A stretch of DNA of 64,000 nucleotides, from NCBI RefSeq assembly GCF_029626035.1, contig NZ_JARUBE010000003.1, positions 6,448,001-6,512,000 on the forward strand. Reading direction: 5' to 3'. This DNA comes from Micromonospora sp. WMMD980. Lineage in GTDB: Bacteria; Actinomycetota; Actinomycetes; Mycobacteriales; Micromonosporaceae. Both the position numbers and the translations under genes were made by a program. The notes beneath the pieces were generated by a model that made no database searches, had not been told where the DNA came from, and worked only from the letters and a program-made list of their open reading frames with translations. Positions 56,058 through 63,461 of the stretch are shown piece by piece (position 1 is the first letter of the stretch; each line of letters opens with the position of its first letter).

Positions 56058-56672
56058 GTGCGGCACGACGACGAGGTCGACACACCGAGGGGACCGGCCC
56101 ACATCCGGCTCGACCCGCCGTCGGCGGCCAGCGGCACGGTGCTGGTGCTGGGTCACGGCGCGGGCGGCGACGTCGACGCGCCGGATCTGGTGGCGGTCCG
56201 CGACGCGTTGCGCGGCGCCGGGGCGGGGGTGGCGCTGGTGACCCAGCCCTACCGGGTCGCCGGGCGGCGGGCGCCCGCGCCGGCCGGGCACCTGGACGAG
56301 GCATGGGCCGTGGTGCTGGCCGAGCTGCGTCGGCGCCTGCCGGAGGCCGGCCGCTGGGTGGTGGGCGGCCGTTCCAGTGGCGCGCGGGTGGCCTGCCGGA
56401 CCGCCGGCGCGGTCGGAGCGGCGGGCGTGGTGGCGCTGGCGTTCCCGTTGCACCCGCCCGGCCGGCCGGAGCGTTCCCGGGCCGGCGAGCTGGGCACCGG
56501 CCTGCCCACTCTGGTGGTCAACGGCGACCGGGACCCGTTCGGCGTACCCGATGCCGGGCCCGGGATCGAGGTGGTCGTCCGGCCGGGGGAGCGGCACGAC
56601 CTGCGGCGGGATCCGGCCGGCACGGCGGAGGTGGTACGCGGGTGGTTAGCGGCCCGGGGCTGGCTGCCGTGA
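56058..56672 (+). CDS. small alpha/beta hydrolase (KANL3/Tex30-like)
   Basis: A 204-residue alpha/beta hydrolase-like protein of the COG3571 kind. Oxyanion-type loop LGHGAGGDVDAPDL, nucleophile elbow GGRSSGARVAC (Ser in G-R-S-S-G), and acid/His region VNGDRDPFGVPD with VVVRPGERHDLR. Substrate unknown. The GTG start follows CAGAAT by six bases and gives VRHDDEVDTPRGPAHIRLDP. Alone between the whiB-like gene and sigR. Confidence 0.8.
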   Translation: MRHDDEVDTPRGPAHIRLDPPSAASGTVLVLGHGAGGDVDAPDLVAVRDALRGAGAGVALVTQPYRVAGRRAPAPAGHLDEAWAVVLAELRRRLPEAGRWVVGGRSSGARVACRTAGAVGAAGVVALAFPLHPPGRPERSRAGELGTGLPTLVVNGDRDPFGVPDAGPGIEVVVRPGERHDLRRDPAGTAEVVRGWLAARGWLP

Positions 56673-57045
56673 ACTCGGGCTGAGGCCGAAGCCGTCCTGC
56701 TCCGGGCGTCGGCATCGGCGTGCGTGACCGTCCCTGGTGGGCGGTCGTTGCACCGGTTGGTGCCGTCCGCCCGGTTCGGGCGGGGCCGGGACCACCTCCC
56801 AGGCCCTTCCTGGTCCCAGCGTCGGTCGCGGCCGAGGCTGGGGCCGGGACGGGTGACCCGCTCCGCCACCCACGCCGACGTCTTCGAGATCTTGGTAAGT
56901 GGAACGTTCGTCCCGCACGTTGGGAGATCGTGGACGCGCGGGCCGACCGGGCGCGAGGTGCCTGCTCAAGGCGCGACGGAATGCGGTGGCCCGTGGTCCG
57001 CGTTGACACCCGTGGAACGACATTGTCAGCGCGAGGGGGTGACCG
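56673..57045. other. 373-bp region upstream of sigR
   Basis: No gene is recognised. GGAACGTTC at 56901-56909 and GGAAC at 57014-57018 resemble -35 elements of ECF promoters, but no GTT stands at the required distance. TTGACA lies at 57003-57008 without a good -10. Short frames are Arg-rich and random-looking. Confidence 0.4.
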
Positions 57046-57237
57046 GTGCCGATCGAGACACGGAGCCGGGAGCGGGACGAACGGGACGAACGGCAGCTCC
57101 GCCGGCTGCTCGACGCGCCGGAGTGGCCCGCGGCGGCGTCGGCCGTGAGCACCGGCACACACTCGGGAAGTGAATCTGCCGGCAGGCGGGTACGCGTATC
57201 CTCGGCGGGGAAGCATCCGACGCGAGGGGATGTGCGG

Positions 57238-57852
57238 TTGACCACCGAGAAGACGGACGAGCGCAGGGCCCGCTTCGAGCGGGACGCGATGCCCTTCGTC
57301 GACCAGCTCTACGCTGCCGGGCTGCGGATGACCCGCAACCCGGCGGATGCCGAGGACCTGGTCCAGGAGACCTACCTGAAGGCGTACGCCGCCTTCCACC
57401 AGTTCGAGCAGGGCACCAACCTGAAGGCCTGGCTGTACCGGATCCTGACCAACACCTACATCAACTCCTACCGGAAGCGGCAGCGCCAACCGGTCCAGGC
57501 GCCGACCGACGAGATCACCGACTGGCAGCTCGCCGAGGCCGAGTCGCACACGTCCAGCGGCCTGCGTTCGGCCGAGACCGAGGCGCTCGACCGGCTGCCG
57601 GACAGCGACGTCAAGGAGGCCCTCCAGCAGTTGCCGGAGGAGTTCCGCCTGGCGGTCTACCTGACCGACGTCGAGGGCTTCTCCTACAAGGAGGTGGCCG
57701 ACATCATGGGCACGCCGATCGGCACCGTGATGTCCCGGCTGCACCGGGGCCGACGCAACCTGCGGAAGCTCCTGGAGCGCTACGCGGCGGAGCGCGGGTT
57801 CAGCGCCGCGCCGTCGAAGGGCTCGACCGCCGCCGCCGGCCGGGAGGTGTGA
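57238..57852 (+). CDS. sigR: ECF sigma factor SigR/SigH (thiol-oxidative stress), possible long isoform
   Basis: A 204-residue sigma factor from a TTG start with GAGGGG eight bases upstream. Region 2: [37 protein letters not shown] with [13 protein letters not shown]; region 4: [42 protein letters not shown]. It directs thiol-stress genes and is held by RsrA. The frame stays open to a GTG at 57046 with its own GAGGGGGT, which would add 64 residues; Streptomyces SigR has just such an unstable long form. GGGAAG (57165-57170) and GTA about 19 bp later, overlapping TATCCT (57197-57202), may be an autoregulated promoter for the short form. rsrA follows at once. Confidence 0.92.
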   Translation: MTTEKTDERRARFERDAMPFVDQLYAAGLRMTRNPADAEDLVQETYLKAYAAFHQFEQGTNLKAWLYRILTNTYINSYRKRQRQPVQAPTDEITDWQLAEAESHTSSGLRSAETEALDRLPDSDVKEALQQLPEEFRLAVYLTDVEGFSYKEVADIMGTPIGTVMSRLHRGRRNLRKLLERYAAERGFSAAPSKGSTAAAGREV

Positions 57853-57854
57853 CC

Positions 57855-58142
57855 GTGAGCTGTGGACAACCGCACGAGACGGACTGCCGCGAGGTGCTCG
57901 CCGAGGTCTACCTCTACCTCGACCTGGAGTGCGCCGAGGAGCGCCGGGTGCTGATCCGGCACCACCTGGACGAGTGTGGGCCCTGCCTGCGCGAGTACGG
58001 CATCGAGCAGGAGGTCAAGGCACTTGTCGCCAGGTGCTGCGGCAACGAGGCCGCGCCCGAGAAGCTGCGCGAGCGGCTGCGACTGCGGCTCACCGAGCTG
58101 GTGGTCTTCGAGACCAGCGAGTCCCGCGAGTTGGCCGACTGA
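57855..58142 (+). CDS. rsrA: zinc-binding anti-sigma factor RsrA/RshA
   Basis: A 95-residue ZAS-type anti-sigma factor. With the GTG at 57855 (GGGAGG seven bases upstream) the cysteines fall at positions 3, 11, 26, 41, 44, 61 and 62 with His37, so the zinc ligands Cys11, His37, Cys41 and Cys44 (HHLDECGPC) have the same numbers as in Streptomyces RsrA. Under disulfide stress Cys11 and Cys44 oxidise, zinc is lost and SigR is freed. The numbering agreement is strong support for this start over the GTG two codons upstream. It is co-transcribed with sigR and followed by a strong terminator. Confidence 0.95.
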   Translation: MSCGQPHETDCREVLAEVYLYLDLECAEERRVLIRHHLDECGPCLREYGIEQEVKALVARCCGNEAAPEKLRERLRLRLTELVVFETSESRELAD

Positions 58143-58161
58143 CGTCAGCCGTCGATCAGAG

Positions 58162-58200
58162 ACCGGTGGCCCGGGTCCGACGCGGACCCGGGCCACCGGT
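58162..58200. terminator. 18-bp stem terminator after rsrA
   Basis: ACCGGTGGCCCGGGTCCG (58162-58179) pairs perfectly with 58183-58200 around a 3-nt ACG loop. It is the longest uninterrupted stem noted in the window, and lies between convergent stops. Confidence 0.8.
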
Positions 58201-58238
58201 GTGTCCGGCCCCTGGGGGTCGGTGCGGCTGATCGATGA

Positions 58239-58313
58239 TCAGGAGTTGGGGCGCTTGCCGTGGTTCGCGCCGCTCTTCTTGCGGGCCTTCTTCTTGCGGG
58301 CCTTCTTCGCCAT
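58239..58313 (-). CDS. 24-residue basic protein, likely ribosomal protein bL37
   Basis: A tiny protein beginning MAKKARKKKARKK and ending GANHGKRPNS, with eleven Lys/Arg in the first 13 residues or so. The Shine-Dalgarno AAGGAGG six bases before the ATG is among the best in the window, so it is surely translated. The length, charge and NHGKRPN end fit bL37, the 24-residue 50S subunit protein discovered in mycobacterial ribosome structures; this identity is from memory. Similar small genes lie near sigH/rshA in other actinobacteria. It would be missed by most gene finders. It converges with rsrA. Confidence 0.75.
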   Translation of the reverse strand: MAKKARKKKARKKSGANHGKRPNS

Positions 58314-58537
58314 GCTCTGCCTCCTTGTGCTGGTCACGGTCCGGCCGCGGGCGAGCGCGGCGGAGGTCGCGTGCGGCCGGTGGATACGCCGGGCGCCGAC
58401 CCGCTCGATGCTAGTGCCGCCGCTGCCGCGCCGGGCGCGGTGGGGCGCGTCGCGGGCCGGTGGTCAACGGGTCGGCGTGACCGGCGTCATGGTTGGATAC
58501 GTTCGCAGGACCGTCGGACTTGAGGGAGGGCCCGGAG

Positions 58538-58753
58538 ATGGCCGAGGAGATCCGCGCCGAGATGGTGGCGAACGTCTGGAAGGTCGTGGCGTCGACCGGG
58601 GACACCGTGTCCGAGGGTGACACGCTGGTGATCCTGGAGTCGATGAAGATGGAGATCCCGGTGGTCGCCGAGTCCGACGGCGTGGTGCAGCAGCTCGCGG
58701 TGAACGAGGGCGACGTGGTGCAGGACGGCGACCTGATCGCGGTGATCGGTTGA
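58538..58753 (+). CDS. biotin/lipoyl attachment protein (TB7.3-like)
   Basis: A 71-residue single biotinyl domain: ILESMKMEIPVVAESDG with the biotin-accepting Lys in the canonical E-S-M-K-M motif. It resembles TB7.3 (Rv3221c), a free-standing biotinylated protein beside sigH-rshA in M. tuberculosis; the position here is the same. Unlike BCCP subunits it has no other domain, and no carboxylase genes are nearby, so the partner enzyme is unknown. The ATG with GGAG just upstream opens MAEEIRAEMVANVWKV. The GNAT gene overlaps its stop by four bases. Confidence 0.9.
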   Translation: MAEEIRAEMVANVWKVVASTGDTVSEGDTLVILESMKMEIPVVAESDGVVQQLAVNEGDVVQDGDLIAVIG

Positions 58754-59262
58754 CCGGCCCGCTCGTGCGCCGCGCCGAGCCGGCGGACTTCCCCGCGGTG
58801 GCCCGCCTGACGGTGGCCGCGTACGAGGCGGACGGCCAGCTCAAGGCCGAGAACGGGTACGAAGCGGTGCTCGCCGACGTGGCCGGCCGGGCGGCGACCG
58901 GTGAGGTGCTGGTCGCCGTGGACGAGCCCACCGGCGCGGTGCTCGGCTCGGTGACGTTCGTGCTGCCCGGCACCCCGTACGCGGAACTCGCCGGGCCGGG
59001 CGAGGCCGAGTTCCGGATGCTCGCGGTCGATCCGGCCGCGCAGGGTCGGGGCGCGGGCGCCGCGCTGGCGCGGGCCTGCGTGACGCGGGCCGCCGAGCGC
59101 GGTTGCACGGCGGTGGTGATCTGCGTCCGGGCCGGGATGTCGGCGAGCGCGCGCCGACTCTACGACCGCCTCGGGTTCGTTCGCGCGCCGGAGCAGGACT
59201 GGACCCCGGCGCCCGGCGTCGACCTGCTCGGCCTCCGCCTGGACCTGACCGCGGCACGCTGA
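58750..59262 (+). CDS. GNAT-family N-acetyltransferase
   Basis: A 170-residue acetyltransferase. Motif A is FRMLAVDPAAQGRGAGAALARACVTRA (acetyl-CoA loop Q-x-R-G-x-G-A), preceded by strand GAVLGSVTFVL, and the B motif ends in ARRLYDRLGFVRAPE. The start is the TTG overlapping the biotinyl-protein stop (TTGA), which implies coupled translation. Substrate unknown. Pairing with a biotinyl protein is unusual and may only reflect operon economy. Confidence 0.85.
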   Translation: MTGPLVRRAEPADFPAVARLTVAAYEADGQLKAENGYEAVLADVAGRAATGEVLVAVDEPTGAVLGSVTFVLPGTPYAELAGPGEAEFRMLAVDPAAQGRGAGAALARACVTRAAERGCTAVVICVRAGMSASARRLYDRLGFVRAPEQDWTPAPGVDLLGLRLDLTAAR

Positions 59263-59284
59263 TTCGAGCGGGGCCCCGACGGGC

Positions 59285-59854
59285 TCAGTCGCCGTCGCCG
59301 ATCTTCGCGAGCAGTTCGTCGGCCACCTCGAGCGCGAGTGCCTTGCGTTCCTCGTCGGTGATGCCGGGCGCGCGCACCGCGAACCAGCTCGTGTGCACCG
59401 CGAACAGGGTGAGGGCGGCGCGTAGCTGCGCGGCGGGTGAGTCGTCGCCCCGGCTCAGCTCCGCGGCGAGCCCCATGATCCGGTCGCGCATCTGCTGGCC
59501 GGCGGGCAGACTCTTGAGCACCGTCTGGTTCTGTTCGAAGAACCGCATCACCTTGGGCAACTCACCGGCGAACATGGCGTCCGCGTAGCGGCCGATCAGC
59601 GCGCGCCGGGTGGTGTGCGTGGCGGGCTGGTCGGCGGCCCAGGCGATCAACTCGTCCACCAGGCGCAGCCGGTCATCCACGAAGCTGGTGACGATCTCGT
59701 CCTTGCTCTTGAAGTGGTAGTAGAGCGCGGCCTTGGTCACGTCGAGTCGCTCGGCGATCTCCCGGAGCGAGGTTCTCTCGTACCCCTGCTCGGTGAAGAG
59801 CTGCAGCGCGACGGCCTGGATCCGTTGCCGCGTGCCACCTGTGCTCTCGCTCAC
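59285..59854 (-). CDS. TetR-family repressor of the adjacent MFS gene
   Basis: A 189-residue TetR regulator. HTH: TRQRIQAVALQLFTEQGYERTSLREIAERLDVTKAALYYHFKSKDEIV. The C-terminal domain is mostly helical, with a hydrophobic ligand pocket (FAVHTSWFAVRAPGITDE). The GTG at 59854 is used; a TTG six codons upstream is also possible. It is divergent from the DHA2 transporter, and a 22-bp palindrome between them is the probable operator, placed so that it overlaps both promoters. This is the common drug-sensing efflux-control arrangement. Confidence 0.9.
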   Translation of the reverse strand: MSESTGGTRQRIQAVALQLFTEQGYERTSLREIAERLDVTKAALYYHFKSKDEIVTSFVDDRLRLVDELIAWAADQPATHTTRRALIGRYADAMFAGELPKVMRFFEQNQTVLKSLPAGQQMRDRIMGLAAELSRGDDSPAAQLRAALTLFAVHTSWFAVRAPGITDEERKALALEVADELLAKIGDGD

Positions 59855-59877
59855 CCGACCGACACCTGCCAATCCGC

Positions 59878-59930
59878 TTGACGTTGTTCCCGGATCGAGC
59901 TTACCGTGCGGCTAGTAAGTTCACTAGCCG
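59878..59930 (+). promoter_or_regulatory. MFS promoter with TetR operator
   Basis: TTGACG (59878-59883), 18-bp spacer, TACCGT (59902-59907). Directly after it, CGGCTAGT (59909-59916) and ACTAGCCG (59923-59930) form a perfect palindrome with the 6-nt centre AAGTTC. A bound repressor would cover the transcription start. A TAAGCT on the minus strand (59903-59898) may be the tetR -10. Confidence 0.7.
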
Positions 59931-59973
59931 GGCGGCAAGTAAGTCGACCACCGATCTGCGGGGGAGCCTACCC

Positions 59974-61563
59974 ATGAGTCAACCAGCCCCGGTCACCGCG
60001 AAACCGAACGTCCGGGTCGTCCTGTTCGGCCTGATGATCGCGATGATGCTCGCGATGCTCGACAACATGATCGTCAGCACCGCGCTGCCGCGCATCGTCT
60101 TCGAGTTCGGCGGCGCGGACCACTTCACCTGGGTGGTCACCGCGTACGTGCTGGGCACCACGGTCTCCACCCCGATCTGGGGAAAGCTCGGTGACCTCTA
60201 TGGCCGCAAGGCGGTCTTCCTCACCGCGGTGGTCGTCTTCCTGGTCGGCTCCGCGCTCTGCGGCATGTCCGGCTCCGGCGTCTTCGGCGGCGCCGACAGC
60301 GGCATGATCGAGCTGATCGCGTTCCGGGCGGTCCAGGGTCTCGGCGCCGGCGGTCTGATGGTCGGGGTCATGGCGATCATCGGCGACCTGGTCCCGCCCC
60401 GTGAGCGCGGCCGCTACCAGGGCATGATCGCCGGCATCATGGCCATCGCCATGGTGGCCGGCCCGCTGGTCGGCGGCTTCATCACCGACCACCTCTCCTG
60501 GCGCTGGGCGTTCTACGTCAACCTGCCGCTCGGCGGCGTGGCGCTGCTGCTCCTCGCCACCACCATGCACCTGCCGAAGTACCGCACCGAGCACAAGATC
60601 GATTGGCTGGGCGCGGCACTGCTCTCCGTCGGCATCACCGCGATCGTGCTGGTCACCACCTGGGGCGGCAACGAGTACGCCTGGGCCTCGGCGCAGATCC
60701 TCGGCCTGGCCGTGCTGGCGGCGGTCGCGCTCGCGGCGTTCGCGCTCGTGGAGCGGCGGGTGCCCGAGCCGATCCTGCCGCTGGGCCTGTTCGCCAACCG
60801 CAACTTCGCGCTCATCTCGGTGATCGGCTTCCTGCTCGGCTTCGCCATGTTCGGGGCGATGAACTTCCTGCCGCTCTACCAGCAGACCGTCCAGGGCGCC
60901 TCGGCCACCAACAGCGGCCTGCTGCTGCTTCCGCTGATGTTCGGCATGCTCGTGGTCTCGCTCGTGGTCGGCCGGACGATCACCAAGACCGGTCGCTACC
61001 GCGCCTTCCCGATCGTCGGCGGCGTGGTGATGGCGCTCGGCATGGGCCTGCTCAGCCTGCTCGACCTGGACACCAGCAAGGCGCAGTCCTCGCTCTACAT
61101 GGTGGTGCTCGGCGTCGGCATGGGCTTCCTCATGCAGACCTCGATGCTGATCGCGCAGAACAGCGTCGAGCAGAAGGACCTGGGCGCGGCGAGCGGCGCG
61201 GCCACCTTCTTCCGGTCCATCGGCGGCTCGTTCGGGGTCTCGCTCTTCGGTGCCATCTTCGCCAACCGGCTGGCCGACTCGCCGGCCGGCCCCGCGTTCG
61301 CCGGCAAGGGCGGCGGCGAGGGCGGCGCGATGGACCTGGAGAAGCTCAAGGAGCTCACCGGCCCGGCGCGGGAGCTGGTCCTCGGCGCGCTCGCCGACGC
61401 CATCTCGCACGTGTTCCTGTGGGCGGTCTTCTTCACCGTCGCGGTGCCGGTGCTCGCCTGGTTCATCAAGGAGGTGCCGCTGCGCGCGACGAACGACGTC
61501 CCGCCCGCCGGCGCCACACCGGAGGACGAGGCCGAGGTGGCCCTCGGCAGAGCCCCGGTCTGA
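59974..61563 (+). CDS. DHA2-type (EmrB/QacA) MFS multidrug exporter
   Basis: A 529-residue, 14-helix proton antiporter. Motif D1/A: LDNMIVSTALPRIVFEFGG and GKLGDLYGRKAVF; motif C region GPLVGGFITDHLSWRWAFYVNLPLG. Further helices run to LWAVFFTVAVPVLAWFIKEV. A cytoplasmic/periplasmic loop GKGGGEGGAMDLEKLKEL precedes the last helix. The ATG has GGGGGAG ten bases upstream; 32 more codons are open but lie over the promoter and operator. Controlled by the divergent TetR protein. Substrate unknown, probably a hydrophobic drug or own metabolite. Confidence 0.92.
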   Translation: MSQPAPVTAKPNVRVVLFGLMIAMMLAMLDNMIVSTALPRIVFEFGGADHFTWVVTAYVLGTTVSTPIWGKLGDLYGRKAVFLTAVVVFLVGSALCGMSGSGVFGGADSGMIELIAFRAVQGLGAGGLMVGVMAIIGDLVPPRERGRYQGMIAGIMAIAMVAGPLVGGFITDHLSWRWAFYVNLPLGGVALLLLATTMHLPKYRTEHKIDWLGAALLSVGITAIVLVTTWGGNEYAWASAQILGLAVLAAVALAAFALVERRVPEPILPLGLFANRNFALISVIGFLLGFAMFGAMNFLPLYQQTVQGASATNSGLLLLPLMFGMLVVSLVVGRTITKTGRYRAFPIVGGVVMALGMGLLSLLDLDTSKAQSSLYMVVLGVGMGFLMQTSMLIAQNSVEQKDLGAASGAATFFRSIGGSFGVSLFGAIFANRLADSPAGPAFAGKGGGEGGAMDLEKLKELTGPARELVLGALADAISHVFLWAVFFTVAVPVLAWFIKEVPLRATNDVPPAGATPEDEAEVALGRAPV

Positions 61564-61570
61564 GGCAAAG

Positions 61571-61622
61571 GAGGGGCCCCCGCTTAACGCCTGGCGTTGT
61601 AAAGGGGCCCCTTCTTAACGCC
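61571..61622. repeat. two direct copies of a 21-bp GGGGCCCC element
   Basis: Copies at 61571-61591 and 61602-61622 match at 18 of 21 bases; both have GGGGCCCC then CTTAACGCC. Because GGGGCCCC is self-complementary the copies can also pair with each other, with an inner AACGC/GCGTT stem, forming a terminator-like hairpin after the MFS stop. It resembles a dispersed element; its number elsewhere is unknown. Confidence 0.7.
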
Positions 61623-61681
61623 GCCGCGGGGTGCCGACGCCGCAGCGAGACGCCGAGCGGCGGGGCGCCGCCGACGCGCGC

Positions 61682-63292
61682 TCAGGTGCGGCGGAACAGG
61701 CCGGTGAGGCGTCGCCAGAGGCGGCGCAGCGGGCCGGCACCGGAGTCGGCGACCACCGCGTCGGCGGTGGCGCGGGCGGCCGGGTCGAGGGCCGGGGTGG
61801 CCCGGGCCAGGTGCGCCAGCGACACCGCTTCCGGGGTGCGTCGGGCCGCGCCGGACGCCACCTCGGCGAGCCGCCCGGCCACCACCGAGGCCACGTCGGG
61901 GCGGACCGCCGGGTCCACCCAGGCGGCGGTGACCAGGGCGAACAGCGCCGCCTCGGTGACCGGCCCGGGTGCGCCGGCGGCCAGTTCCCGCAGCACCCGG
62001 CGGCGCGTCGACTCCGGCCACGGCTCGTCGGTGCGGTGGTGCAGCAGGCCGAGGCAGGCCCAGACCTGCGCGCAGCGCACCCAGAGGGCGGGGTCCTGGT
62101 CGCCGAGCACCCGGCCCAGCGCGGTGGGCGGCGCGTCCGGCGGACACGCCAGCAGGCCGAGCAGGTCGGCCAGGTCCAGCGTGGCCAGCCCGACCGCGGC
62201 GTCGTACGCGGCCGGCGGGTGCGGCCAGGCGGGGTGGGCCAGTTGCCGGAGCCGCTGCGCCGCGTTCGCCGACGGGGGAGTGGCGTCGGCGGGCGGCACC
62301 TGGGTGGGCGTCGGGCCGGCCGGGGTGACCTGGCCGAGCCATGGTCGACCACGGCAGCACTCGGCCAGGTCGCCGTGCTCGTGCGAGTCGTCCGGGTGAT
62401 CGCGGACGAAGTCGGCGAGCGCCACCAGATGGTCCACGTCGCCGTCGCGCTGGAAGCGCAGCCGGTGCGCGGTGTGCACGGCGCAGTCGAAGGTCGGGTC
62501 CTTGGCCAGCGCCCGGTCGACCCACGCCAGTGCCTCGTCGAGCCGGCCGTGGTCGGCGAGCGTGCCGGCGATGTCCGCGTAGACCGCCAGGTCGTCCGGG
62601 TCGAGTGCCACCGCGCGTTCCAGCGCGGCGAGCGCGTCGCCGGTACGGCCGGCGCTGCGGTAGGCGTACCCGAGCCACACCTCGCCGAGCTTGGTGGGCT
62701 CCGCGCGTACTCCCCGGGTGGCCCAGGTGACGGCGAGGGCGACCTCGCCGAGGCGCCGGGCCAGCGCGGACGCCGCGCCCAGCAGCAGCGGGTGGGCGGG
62801 GTGCACGGTGATCGCGTTGCGGGCCAGGGTGAGGTAGGGCAGCAGCGGCTCGCGCAGCCGGCGTGGGACGGGGTCGGGCGTGGCGGCGCAGACCTGCATG
62901 AGGATCCGGGCGGTCCGCTCCGGGTCGAGCCGCTCGGGCAGGTCGGCGGCGGTCACCCAGGGCACGGCGGCCCACGGCGCGCCGGGGGCGTAGCCGGTGG
63001 CGGCGGCCAGCAGGTCGAGCCCCTCGGCGGGGCGGCCGGCGGCGGCGAGCAGGTGCGCCCGGGCGACCACGGCGCCGACGAAGGCGTGCTGCCCGAGCGG
63101 GAAGAGGTCCAGGTCGCCGCCGCTGGCCGCGGCGAGCCGGGCGAGCGTCTCGTGCGCCTCGGGCAGGGTGGGGGAGCGCACCAGCGCGGCGGCGACGTGG
63201 TCGGCGGCGTGCTTGAGGTCGCCCTCGCCCAGCGCCAGCCGGGCCAGCGCGAGTTCCTCCTCCGCGGAGAGCGCGGCGTCGTCCTCGGGCAC
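61682..63292 (-). CDS. TPR-repeat protein
   Basis: A 536-residue soluble protein with several TPR-like helices in the first 300 residues (ALARLALGEGDLKHAADHVAAALVRS; WLGYAYRSAGRTGDALAALERAVALDPDD; GTLADHGRLDEALAWVDRALAKDP), then a Pro-rich linker (AGPTPTQVPPADATPPS) and an Ala/Leu-rich helical C-terminal part ending in a basic tail (LRRLWRRLTGLFRRT). No enzyme motif. Probably a scaffold for protein interactions. The GTG start has AAGGA four bases upstream and opens VPEDDAALSAEEELALARLA. Divergent from the SIS gene. Confidence 0.8.
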   Translation of the reverse strand: MPEDDAALSAEEELALARLALGEGDLKHAADHVAAALVRSPTLPEAHETLARLAAASGGDLDLFPLGQHAFVGAVVARAHLLAAAGRPAEGLDLLAAATGYAPGAPWAAVPWVTAADLPERLDPERTARILMQVCAATPDPVPRRLREPLLPYLTLARNAITVHPAHPLLLGAASALARRLGEVALAVTWATRGVRAEPTKLGEVWLGYAYRSAGRTGDALAALERAVALDPDDLAVYADIAGTLADHGRLDEALAWVDRALAKDPTFDCAVHTAHRLRFQRDGDVDHLVALADFVRDHPDDSHEHGDLAECCRGRPWLGQVTPAGPTPTQVPPADATPPSANAAQRLRQLAHPAWPHPPAAYDAAVGLATLDLADLLGLLACPPDAPPTALGRVLGDQDPALWVRCAQVWACLGLLHHRTDEPWPESTRRRVLRELAAGAPGPVTEAALFALVTAAWVDPAVRPDVASVVAGRLAEVASGAARRTPEAVSLAHLARATPALDPAARATADAVVADSGAGPLRRLWRRLTGLFRRT

Positions 63293-63461
63293 GTGGTCCT
63301 TCCATCGGCGGCGGGTCTGTCGGTCGGCCGGGCCAGCGTAGGGGATCTTGCCAATCAATGGTGATCCACTGCGCACTAGTGCTCGTTGCTTTGCTTCCTG
63401 CGGCCAAAACGTGCAAGACTGAGCATCGAACGCGCGGCAATCGCGCAGAAGGGGGTGCTGG

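Noticed and set aside
56901..56921. GGAAC and GTT as a SigR-type promoter
   Set aside because: Only 13 bp separate them, whereas about 18 are needed. The short-form candidate near 57165 is nearer to consensus.
63371..63380. GCACTAGTGC palindrome before the SIS gene as a DasR-type site
   Set aside because: It is only 10 bp and does not match the recalled DasR consensus beyond a few bases; one palindrome of this size is expected by chance.
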